Source: Anaspis maculata
Taxonomy: Eukaryota > Arthropoda > Insecta > Coleoptera > Scraptiidae
Direction: 5' to 3'
DNA length: 64,000 nt
NCBI GenBank assembly: GCA_949128115.1
Contig: OX421961.1
Span: forward strand, 126,421,050-126,485,049
Positions 12,336 through 22,282 of this stretch are shown here, one piece after another. How positions within the stretch are numbered: position 1 is the stretch's first letter; the number at the start of each line of letters is the position of its first letter. The position numbers and the translations under genes were made by a program. The notes below the pieces were generated by a model, which did not search any database, was not told where the DNA came from, and saw only the letters and a program-made list of their open reading frames with translations.

Positions 12336-12820
12336 TTTGATGAATAGGTTCATGAATAAATTAATTTAGTTATTCGATCTAGGGGTTATTTGTAGGCAAA
12401 ATATGAAAAATGTAGATAAATCTATTTCCTTGCGTTATTTTTCGAAATAGAAATTTCGAATTTGGCATGCGATTTCCTGATGGATATATCTAGAAGCAGA
12501 CACCCTTAGTTCCATCAAAAACTTAACACTGTGTTAAATTTTAACATTGAATCAGATTTAAATATACTGGTGAAATTGACTCAAAATTGAATTAATTCCG
12601 CCATCATGGTTAAATTTGAGCTATTGTTAAATTCAACACATCAATATCAAGTTTTTGGTGGGACTAAGGGTGTCTTCTAGATGCATCTATCAGGAAGTCG
12701 CCTGATGCCAAATTTGAAATTTCTATTTTGAAAAATAGAGCGAGGAAATAGGCTTACTCGACTTTCTTCATATTTTGCCTACTAATAAACTCCTTAATCG
12801 AATAAATAAATTGATTATTC
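12336..12820. repeat. Internal palindrome, ~485 bp
   Basis: The left arm, from about 12336 (AATAGGTTCATGAATAA) through ATTTCGAATTTGGCATGCGA and ACACCCTTAGT near 12505, pairs with the right arm running from ACTAAGGGTGTCTT near 12662 to TTCTATGAACCTATT near 12820. The loop is about 140 bp and rich in GTTAAATT words. It is probably a third-level fold-back insertion. Target duplication was not resolved. Confidence 0.65.
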
Positions 12821-13065
12821 TATGAACCTATTTGTTAGGCATATAGTTACACGTTACACGTTTATTACACAATAATAAATACACGTAGGTACCAAGCTAT
12901 AATAATAGGTACAAACTCAAAAAAATTTCATCACATTTTCAATTTTTCGAAGAATTACATAGAATATGAGCTTAAAAAAACAAACTAGTTGATTTTGTGA
13001 AAAAATCTCAATAAAGGACCAGAACAAAACAGAAGAAAATACAAAAGCTTTTCCCTATACTGGCG

Positions 13066-13900
13066 TCCCAGTTCGATAGAAACTGTCTACTGTCGTGTAG
13101 ATGGCATCATAATCCATGTCAATCTGAAAACAGAACAAAGAATATCAATTAGGTTTTGCGCGTTTATGCGTTTTCTGAAAATGGAAGAGATACTTGGGTA
13201 TGAAAATGTCGCTGTTTCTAATTATAAAAATAGACTTAAGGTACACGGTAGGTGTCTAAGAATGATAAATATTTTATTACCACTTGGGTACCTACCAGTT
13301 TGTATCTAGTAGGCATTTGATGAAAAGGCCATCTGTTAAAGATTTCCGCCCTTGTGTCCATTTTCCTGATCTCATCTATGCGAAATTGTCAGCACGCCTT
13401 CCAGTAACTATCAAGCTTATTGGTTGACAGCTTATAGAATTTCGAAGACCTGGTAGCAATTCGGCGTCTTCATCTGATTCTGGAACTGGAAAAAGAAATT
13501 ATTATTATTTATTACCGGAATGAAAGTGAACATTGTAACCATACCAAATTGTTTTTCTGGTCAAGAAAATTTCTTGGATGTTTGTTTCGATTTTGGCACC
13601 TCAACTCAATATGCTTCTCTACGGGTTTTTTGAGAATACTTCTCAAGTAACAGTATTTCACATGCAACTTTCCTCCTTTGCTCGTTCGCTGTAGTATTCC
13701 TAAAAAGACAAAATACATGAATAATTATGTAAATGGACTCAGAGTGCAAAATTTACCAGTTTTTCAGTAGGAAACTTCCCCTTGCCAAGCCTTTTGCCGA
13801 ATTCTATTGATGTATCAAATCCAAATTCGACTGTCCAATAATCAGACTCTTGAATTCGTTGGTGAATATAACGGTGAACAAAATAGGGCCACCTACCTTA
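13066..13900 (-). pseudogene. Possible degraded multi-exon coding remnant, unidentified
   Basis: On the minus strand three or four short stretches look exon-like. One near 13757-13890 reads WPYFVHRYIHQRIQESDYW and ends at a GTAAAT donor. A second begins after TGTCTTTTTAG near 13700 (57-bp intron) but is interrupted by a stop or frame change in the frame that would follow. A third follows TTTCTTTTTCCAG near 13488. A last short one after TCTGTTTTCAG near 13124 reads IDMDYDAIYTTVDSFY to a stop at about 13066. I recognise no domain. It could be a captured host gene fragment or a decayed transposon gene inside the 11972-14470 element. Confidence 0.25.
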
Positions 13901-15439
13901 TCGAAACAAAGAAATCAGCAACCAACACGTTTCAACAGTTCTAGCTTGTAGTGTAGCCATGCACTTCGCTCAGGACAGAACAACGGTTGATGCAGAAAAC
14001 AACTTATGAAAATGAGGAAAGTGGTGCGTTCTGCACCGTGCGCATGCGCTTCAGAGATTCGATACATTAGTATAATGTATGTTTCATTGTATTGATGCCG
14101 AATCATCACTCAATGGAATTGTTCATTATTATAATGAACATTGATTCAGAATCACGGATTGGATTAATGTATCAAATCATTAGTACTATGTATTGCGATG
14201 TCAATGAATCCCATCATTGAAAATTCGGTATGATTGTCATTATATCAATGAATGTTGTTCTTGATATAAATGAACTTTTCAGCATAATTTAATGAATGCC
14301 GCGTTCATTGTTTAATGAGGCTCCGTACATTGTATACATGATCATTGGTTATAAACGAATGATTTATCACACTTCACTTTACATAACATACATGAAAATT
14401 TCATTGAATTAATGAAAGTGAAGTCGATGAAAGCTGTTCATTGAAGCTATGATCAATAATTTTTTGAGTGTACATTGGCAAATTTCTATCTTCAGCCCCC
14501 TCACCCCTACCCACCTCAACTTTGAAATTTCAAATGACATCATCTACTTTGCGATACATTAAATCAAAGAGAATCAAATTCCTTTTCTGAAAAAAATATT
14601 TTCAAAACTTTCAACCCCACCCCCCATCTTCCTAAATTTCTCTGACTGTCCCATTTTATATCCTCGACCCCTCAATTCTCTTCAATTTAATCAACGTCAT
14701 CCTAAATAGCATCTAAGGAGAAAATTTTCGTTGGAGAAAAGTGTTACCCAAATTCACCCCTTTCCTCTTCCCCACCCCAATTTCAAAACTTAACAGACAC
14801 CACCTACTTTGTGATACATCGAATGAAAGGAAATTGATTTCTCTTTCTAGGAACAATTTTTTTGGAATTTTCAACCCCTCTCCTGATAAATTGAACATTC
14901 GGAGTATTTTAGGGGGAAAGGGGGCTTTTTGAAAATTCTCAAAATATTTTATTCAGGAAGCGAATTAATTTCTTTTCGATTTGATGTGTCACAAAGTAGG
15001 TAGTGTCATTTTAGATTTTGAAGTTGAGGTGGGGGAGTGAAGGGGTGAATTTGAGTGGCACTTTTTACACAGAAAATCTTCTCCCTCGATGCTGTGCAGG
15101 ATGACGTTGACTGTACTAAAGAGAATTAAGAGATCAAAAATATTACATTGGAAACTCTGACAATTTTAGGAAGAAGGGGGGTGGGGTTGAAAATTATAGA
15201 AATATTTTTTCAGAAAGAGAATTTAATTCTCTTCAATTTGATGTATCGCAAAGTGGGTGGTGTCATTTGAAACTTCGAAGTTTGGGCGGGTGGGGGTGAG
15301 GGGGCTGAAGATAGAAATCCGCCAATGTATGTTTCAGATGTCCCCCTCAATATAAAAATCGACCTGTTCGAGCTTTTTAAAAAAAAATGAGGTGAAATGC
15401 CTGAAAACCCCTCTGTTCTGTTTTCGTTGGGCCACCCTG

Positions 15440-16687
15440 TATGTAATCCGCATGCATTGTGCATATTCTCACGGATTTCACGTTTGAGTTCGTTTATAAC
15501 TGGAACAATCGTTTGAAACACACACTTTTAATTTATTATTGTGTATTACTATGAATACACGGCTATAATTATTATTCGGGCTTGGGTATATCACCAACTC
15601 AATTTCGCTGTTATCGCTCCAAATTTGAGACTGGTCTGTCGGCCTATCCATCGGTGTTTATATACCTCCGACTGTTTCTCTAGCAAATTTCACATTGAGT
15701 GCGGCATAATTATGGCTTCGAGGCGACTCTCGAACAATCCTACACCTTTCGTTGCATTACCGGCGTGTTCTCGGACGGCGCCTCCGCCAATTGGGCTGAT
15801 GTATCTTACCCGCCTGTTGATATCTCCATGTGAATTAAATGGTCCAAACCATCGCGTATGTTCTCTAATGCCTTGAGCTTCGCAACTCGTAACACGACGA
15901 TCAAACGGTCTGGAAGGACCACGTGTGCTCTTGAAAGCACAAGAGAATCGCTCGTAACATTATAATGTTTCAGCATGCTATATAAATTCGGTTGTGTTTA
16001 TTTTTCTTTGAATTCAATAAAAAGATCATAACCCAATTATTATCGTTTTCGTAAGATGTCTCCAGATAACTTCGTTTATTGTTGTTTTCAGTTTATCCAT
16101 CCTTGCTTGTTTTGCTTAGTATAATAGTGCTGCTGCCATGTGGGCCGGTTTTGGTCTATATTGTGGAGCATTTCCAATGTCTGAATAACTGCCTTTGTTT
16201 CCAGTTTGAGCTTCCGATGTCTGCCGTTCCGTTACTCATCCAATCGAAATGCCCAGTCTGATACACTCACTTGGCCAGGACGCTCCTATGGCGCATGGTG
16301 GCGCCCGGATAACACTTTGCAGACAACTCTTCGTCTCTTAGCTAACAAATCCAAACCGAGCAAGGTTGGGTATCTTTCATTTTCTATTAGTTTATTGATT
16401 TTAATAGATCAGTTGTGAAAAGTTCCGCGTAAACCCCATTATTCAAAGTGCTCATAAATTCAATAAGAGGCCACTTTTGCCTTGATTCCCACAGATTTAG
16501 TCGGAGCGAAGCACGAGGCAAAGGAGGGCTTACTGCGTGGATACAGCCCCTTTGCCCATCTATCGATATAATCTAAAAGCAGACCGTATATACAGGATGA
16601 CTCAGAATTCATGATTACCCCATTTTTCTTGAGAACTGTTCGCGTTACAAGGATGGGGCGCTGTAGAGAGCCTCAGTTGTGGAATAC
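15440..16687. other. No supported gene
   Basis: Nothing recognised. Two short open frames on the plus strand (15541-15876 and 16079-16261) lack recognisable domains. TATATACAGGATGACTCAG near 16590 resembles the end of a CAGGGTGA-type TA element. Confidence 0.35.
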
Positions 16688-16689
16688 AC

Positions 16690-17625
16690 CTATCAAATTT
16701 GAATCAATCCTATTTGGACAGGGAGCTGGTGCCTCAAAACTTACGTCATAAGGTACATGATTTTAACCCTGTAGGTCTAATGTGCGTTGATAAGGTTGCT
16801 TCAAATTTCTTTGTCCTACATGTCAGAGCGGGGGCTTTAGGCTGGTATAGGCTTGTCAATTTTCGAAAAAATGTCAAAAATTCATGTCATGAGGTACATG
16901 AATGGAACCAACGGGCTTTTGTGTGGGAACATCCCTTGATCAAAAATCGGATCATAGAACATAATTTTTGGGGGCTCTCGGTTCATAAGACAAGTTTGAA
17001 ATTTTCAAAAAGGCCAACATTCACTTCCTCCTGGAGACTTATCCTTTGGCATAATTTTAGGAATGAAAAACGATTCTCACATGATTTTTCACGCAGGTTT
17101 CGAATCGGTGTCGAAAAATTTTCAATGGTACATCTCTTACAGGGTGCAACATCAAAAAATTTTTCTCAAATCGTACACCCTGTATTTTAACATGGAAATC
17201 GATTCCGTTTTTCATCCTGATTATAAATATATAACACTTGGTGGGTTAGTCAACAAAACGCCTGTGAAAAAACTGATGAATGTTGGTCTTTTTTTGAAAA
17301 TTTTAAACTTGTCTTATGGACCGAAAACCCCCAAAAACTTTGTCTCACGACCAGATTTTCGATCAAGGGGATGTTCCCACACAAAATCCAGTTAGTTTCA
17401 TTTATGTACCTCATGACGTAAATTTTTTGGCATTTTTTCGAAAATTGACAGGCTCATACTAGCCTAAAGCCCCCGGTCTGACATGTAAGACGAAGCACTT
17501 TTTAACAACCTTATCAACGCACATTAGACCTACAGGGTTAAAATCATGTACCTTATGAGGTAATAAGTTTTGAGGCACCAGCTGCTCCCTGTCCACATTG
17601 AATCCTTCCGGGCATATGGTAGATT
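16690..17625. mobile_element. Long palindrome / fold-back element, ~0.93 kb
   Basis: The left arm (about 16700-17050, with GACAGGGAGCTGGTGCCTCA and TAACCCTGTAGGTCTAATGT) is repeated inverted in the right arm (about 17270-17610, with ACATTAGACCTACAGGGTTA and TGAGGCACCAGCTGCTCCCT). Divergence is moderate. The centre (about 17060-17260) holds TTACAGGGTGCAAC and GTACACCCTGTA, which may be a smaller inserted TA element. Open frames here are arm artefacts. Outer ends are not sharply defined. Confidence 0.7.
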
Positions 17626-17653
17626 GAAATTTCTCAAAAAACACATAATTATA

Positions 17654-19158
17654 GCCCAGGCGCCAGGGAAAAGAATAAGGAAATAATTGTTTCCTGGCTG
17701 GAAACTAGCTTAAAACGATCTGTGTAGCTTGGGTTTTGACATACTAGTTTCCCCCCTTTTGGAAATGTCGGCGTCATGTCGCCATCATCAACAAGAAGTG
17801 CACCAGCGTGGTTTTTGCCGAATATCTTAATTTTGGGTTATCTGACAGCAAAAGATGTGAGGAGTCATTTTGAAGCCTATAAAATTCCCTACAGTTTGGT
17901 TTTTCAATCAATTTCTTGCGACCTATGGTCTTTGAGATAGAGCTTCTGGAAGCGAGAGTCATTGTCGTGAAAGCTCCATGGCCACTTGACTCGAAAAACT
18001 AAAATGTCGATGTGACAAAAAAAAATTCAAAATGAGATCACTCGAGAATCCTTCATGCTATAGTTGCGATGATGATATTAAACTCTTCCTCTTGAACCGT
18101 AGATTACGAATATTGAAAAGTCAAAAACGTCACATTGTACATATACAGGGTGTACTACGGGAATCAAATCAGAACAGAGAAATTTGACATATTTCTTCGA
18201 TTTAGCCTATGCAAAACTCTAAGCCCTCATCACGAGTCCAATATCAATATGCATTGCTCTGTGAGCTTCACTTGATACACTTAAGATGTGGTCAGCTTAC
18301 AGCCTTCCTGTGAAATGTTTTGAAAGCCCTCTGAAATCATAGTTTGTTGCTTGAGGGCCCTTTGGGTCCAAATCCCCAAGTTAAAAATTCACTTTGGTCC
18401 CTTGGTATATAATATACTGTTATATACGATTCTTGGAACTGTGAATTTTTATTATTTTGATGATTTCAGAGGGCCTTCAAAACATTTTACAGTAAAGCTG
18501 TGAGCTGACCACTTCCTTAGTGTATTGAGTGAAGCTTATAGAGCAAATCCATATTGATATTGGACTCGTGTTAGGTGCTTAAAGTGTCGCATATAGGCTA
18601 AATCGAAGAAATATGTAAAATTTCTCTGATCTGATTTGATTCCCTCAGTACACCCTGTATATGTACAATGTGACGTTTTTGACTTTTCTATATTCGTAAT
18701 TAACGGTTCAAAAGACAGAGTTTAAGACCATCATCGCAACTATTGCATGATGGATTCTCGAGAAATCTCATTTCGAAATTTTTTTGTCACATCGACATTT
18801 TAGTTTTTCGAGTCAAGTGGCCATGGAGCTTTTACGACAATGCGTCTTGCTTCCAGAAGCTCTATCTCAAAAACCATAGGTCGCAGAAAGGTCATTTGAA
18901 AACTATTCCGTAGGGAATTTCATTGGTTTCAAAATGACTTCTCACATCTTTTGCTGTCAGATGGCCCAAAATCAAGATATTCGGCGAAAACCACGCTGGT
19001 GCACTTCTTGTTGATGATGGCGACATGACGCCGACATTGCCGAAAGGGGGGAAATTAGTATGTCAAAACCTAAGCCACACAGATCGTTTTGAGCTAGTTT
19101 CCAGCCAGGAAACAATTATTTCCTTATTGAGCTGATTTTTGCTCCCTGGCGCCTGGGC
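17654..19158. mobile_element. 1.5-kb palindromic TA-target element (GCCCAGGCGCC termini)
   Basis: Termini GCCCAGGCGCCAGGG (17654) and CCCTGGCGCCTGGGC (19158) are perfect inverted copies flanked by TA. The arms run about 690 bp each with high pairing: GAAACTAGCTTAAAACGATC at 17700 against GATCGTTTTGAGCTAGTTTC near 19086, and CATATACAGGGTGTACT near 18140 against AGTACACCCTGTATATG near 18647. The loop lies near 18345-18465. No transposase. The inner ATACAGGGTG pair may mark a further element inserted near the original centre. Confidence 0.8.
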
Positions 19159-19829
19159 TAATAGATCACCTGTATAATTGTAGATCCTAAATGAAGGACC
19201 TTGAAAAAATCTCGGGCCCAGATTCTGACTCTCAATGGCCTACTCTTGAGCTTTGTCGATCCACTCATGCAACACCCTGTATAACATGTAACGTAGCTGC
19301 GCATGAAAAGCAGCATGACTGAAATGATGGATTGGTGGATTTAGTAGATAAGCATGTGTGGCGTATTCCGTACCTAGAAATCGTGAGTAGATATAAGTCA
19401 TTCTAGCTTGTTTCATGTTTCATCACTGTAAATCTTGTATTAAATGTGGCTGCCAATAACGTCACCGAATTCATGAATGCCTAAACTAACTAGAAGAAAA
19501 CAATGAAAGTCCTCAAACTTGTAATAATAAACAAATGCATATAAACTAACTGTTTCTACACCTTGGTGACACCATATGAAGGTACCTACGTATTTTCCGC
19601 AGCTGTAGCATCAGGGTAACCTCAAAATCAAATTCTCACCTCGAAGCAGTCGGCAAGTAGAATGAGGGCCTCACCTGCGAACAAAAATCAAATATTGGAG
19701 AAATTGTTTCAGGTACACCCAAACAAAAATCGTTATTATTTTGCTTTCTTGGAAAACCGCGAATCACCTCAAAATGTTGCGTTGATCGAAAGTGAATTCC
19801 CAGTATTCCTCAGCAATTCAGATATTTTT
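19159..19829. other. No recognisable feature
   Basis: Nothing recognised apart from an isolated ACACCCTGTATAA near 19272, resembling one end of a CAGGGTG-type element. Confidence 0.35.
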
Positions 19830-20163
19830 AGCGCATTTTCGTAAGAAAATGACGCTTATATGGCCGGTTTGTCCGTCTGTCCGTCCGTCTGTTCGTCTGT
19901 CCGTCTGTCCGTCTGTCCGTGTAGAAATTAAGAAGTTGTACTCCTCCTCAAGGAATTAAGCTAGAGTCTTAGAACTTTTTTGATAGATAGCTGATGTCCC
20001 CAAGGGTGGCCAATGGGCATTATTTTTAGCGCACTTTCCAAAAAAATGGAAAAAAGGCGCTTTTAGCTTCACTTTGTCCGTCCGTCCGTCTGTCCGTCCG
20101 TCCGTACCCGGGATAACTCCTCAAGAAAAAAGATATCGATGTGGTGTAAACGCTGATCAATAG
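19830..20163. repeat. Duplicated ~190-bp unit with GTCCGTCT microsatellites
   Basis: TTTTAGCGCATTTTC near 19828 and TTTTTAGCGCACTTTCC near 20022 begin two copies of one unit. Each is followed by a GTCCGTCT/GTCCGTCC microsatellite (about 19869-19920 and 20077-20106). The intervening AAGAAGTTGTACTCCTCCTC recurs, slightly altered, near 21421 and 21581, so this belongs to the larger repeat field to the right. Confidence 0.7.
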
Positions 20164-20165
20164 TA

Positions 20166-20296
20166 CCGGGTGTTTATAAACGTCTGTGATCGCGGCAGGC
20201 TTTGGTCAGGCCAAAAGTCGCAGTGAAAGGCACGATTTGAAAGAGTGATAGGAGATTCCAAAGGCGATATGATAGCAAACGTTTATAAACACCCGG
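20166..20296. mobile_element. 131-bp MITE with TA target duplication
   Basis: CCGGGTGTTTATAAACG at 20166 and CGTTTATAAACACCCGG ending at 20296 are perfect 17-bp inverted termini flanked by TA. The interior is about 97 bp and non-coding. It interrupts the repeat field, being younger than it. Confidence 0.82.
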
Positions 20297-20299
20297 TAC

Positions 20300-22282
20300 A
20301 TATGTCCAGAATGTCAAGTTGACTTTTGTTTTTTTGTTATTCTGCCGCCATCTTTGATCCGCCATTTTGCATTTCTCTAAAAGTGATCCGATTGAAATGA
20401 AATTTGCAGGCAATGTAAACCACATCAAGATCTATCCAATTTTCGACAATTGATGCCCCGCCGCCATCTTGTATTCTCACTATTGAACATGTTTCAAAGT
20501 GATAGAACTAAGAGAATTATGCCTCAACGAAAAGAGATATCGATGTGCTGCAAATGCCAATCGAATGCGTACGTAACCACCATATAAAGTTGACCAATAA
20601 TTTTTGTCACTTGGCCGCCATCTTTGATCCGTCATTTTGAATTACTCTGAAAGTGATCCGATTTGAGTGAAATTTGCAGGCGATGTGAACTTTATCAGGA
20701 TACATCCAATTTTCGACAATTGATGCCCCGCCGTCATCTTGTATTCTCACTATTGAACATGTTTCGAAGTGATAGAACCAGAAGAATTATGCCTCAACGG
20801 AAAGAGATATTGATGTGGTGTGGTATCAACGTGTCCACCATATAAAGTTGACCAATGATTTTTGTCACTTGACCGCCATCTATGGTCCGCCATTTTGAAT
20901 TTCTCTGAAAGTGGGCCGATTAGAGTGAAATTCACAGGCGATGTGAACCTTATCAAAATACATCCGATTTTGGACAAATGATGCTCTGCCGTCATCTTGG
21001 CCGCCATATTGAAATTTCTTATCACTTAACGATTTTCATGGAGCTTGAGACTTACTTTTGTTTCGTATGATCATTCTTATTCTCCAGCCAAATTTCAACA
21101 TTCTGCCACCATCTTGGCCGCCATATTGAAATCTCTTATTAGTGGAACGATTTTCATGGAACTTGGAACTTACCCTTGTCTATAGTACGGTCATTTTGAT
21201 TTTCAAGCCAAATTTTATGATTCTGGCGCTATTTTGGCCGCCATATTGAAATTTCTGCCCAAATAACGGTAGAACCCTAATCAACATCTTGCGTTTACTA
21301 ATTCTTCAAAAAGGAAGTGCGCTACCGAGCCTCATGCCCATAAGACATATTCGCTTGTTTTTATCCATGCATAGTTATCATTACTATTATCAAAAAAACA
21401 GATATTTACTGTGCACTTCTAAGAAGTTGAACTCCTCCTCGGAGAATCAAGCTAGAGCCTTGGATCTTTTTCCGATGGATAGCCGATATTCCCGAGGGTA
21501 GCCAATGGGCATTATTTTTTTATTACATTCATAGTTATCATTATTATTATCACAAAACAAAGATTCCCTGTGCACTTCTAAGAAGTTGAACTCCTCCTCG
21601 GGGAATGAATCTAGAGCCCTGGAACTTCCTCCAATGGTAGCTCAGGCCCTCGTGGGTGGCCAGTGGGCAGATTGGATATCATGGTTGCGCCGCCATCTTG
21701 AAATTTCTTATTAGTGGAACGATTTTCATGAAACTTGAAAGTTACACTTGTCTTGTATGATCATTCTCATTTTCAAGCTGAATTCCATGATTCCGCCGCC
21801 ATCTTAGCGCCATATTGAAATTCCTTATTAGTGGAACGATTTTCATGAAACTTAGGAGTTACCCTTGTCTTGTATGATCATTCTTATTTTTAAGCTAAAT
21901 TTCATAATTTCGCCGCCATATTGAAATTTCTTGCTAGTGGAACGATTTTTATGGAATTTGAAACTAACTCTTGTCACGTATGATTATTCTTATTTTCAAG
22001 CTAAATTTCATGATTCCGCCGCCATGTTGAAATCTGTTATCAGTGAAGGGATTGTCATGAAACTTGGAACTTACTCTTATCTTGTATAAACATTTTTACT
22101 TTCAAGGTGAATTTCATGATTCCGCTGCCATCTTGGTCGCCATATTGAAATCTCTCAATTATGGAGGGATTGTCATGGAACTTGAAACTCACTCTTGTCT
22201 TGTAGGTATAAACATTTTTATTTTTAAGCTGAATTTCATGATTTGGCCGCCATCTTGGCCGCCATATTGAAATTTCCCATTA
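20300..22282. repeat. Composite tandem field rich in GCCGCCATNTTG
   Basis: From 20330 to about 21030 a ~235-bp unit repeats about three times, with CGCCATCTTTGATCCGCCAT and AAAGTGATCCGA. From about 21000 to 22270 a ~110-120-bp unit repeats eight or more times, with GGCCGCCATATTGAAATTTC, TTATTAGTGGAACGATTTTC and TTGTCTTGTATGATCATTC. Between them a ~165-bp segment with GAAGTTGAACTCCTCCTC is duplicated (21375-21680). One more short-unit copy continues at 24472-24560, beyond the inserted palindrome. The CCGCCATNTTG core is shared with the 5040-6430 array although the units differ. It is non-coding. Confidence 0.8.

Larger units (their letters stand above)
11972..14470. mobile_element. Nested 2.5-kb TA-target element (CACTCAA termini)
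   Basis: CACTCAACC at 11972 and TTTTTGAGTG ending at 14470 are short inverted termini flanked by TA. Removing the segment restores the left arm of the surrounding palindrome: the other arm, near 15318-15330, reads continuously across the junction. Both flanks (about 11990-12370 and 14090-14460) are crowded with ATTGAT, TCAATGA and TTCATT words, which look like degenerate subterminal repeats. The interior holds a palindrome (12336-12820) and possible exon remnants on the minus strand (13066-13900). Confidence 0.7.
11860..15439. mobile_element. TA-target palindromic element (CAGGGTGGCCC termini), interrupted
   Basis: Ends CAGGGTGGCCCAACG (11860) and CGTTGGGCCACCCTG (15439) are inverted copies. 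Each is flanked by TA, the duplication typical of Tc1/mariner-type insertion. About 110 bp of each terminus match. Continuing inward from 14473, the left arm (poly-C/T-rich, GCCCCCTCACCCC) pairs with the right arm (GGGGTGAGGGGGC) around a centre near 14930, and each arm holds two tandem copies of a ~200-bp module containing CTTTGTGATACATC. Without the insertion at 11972-14470 this would be a ~1.08-kb fold-back element. No transposase is visible. Confidence 0.75.
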
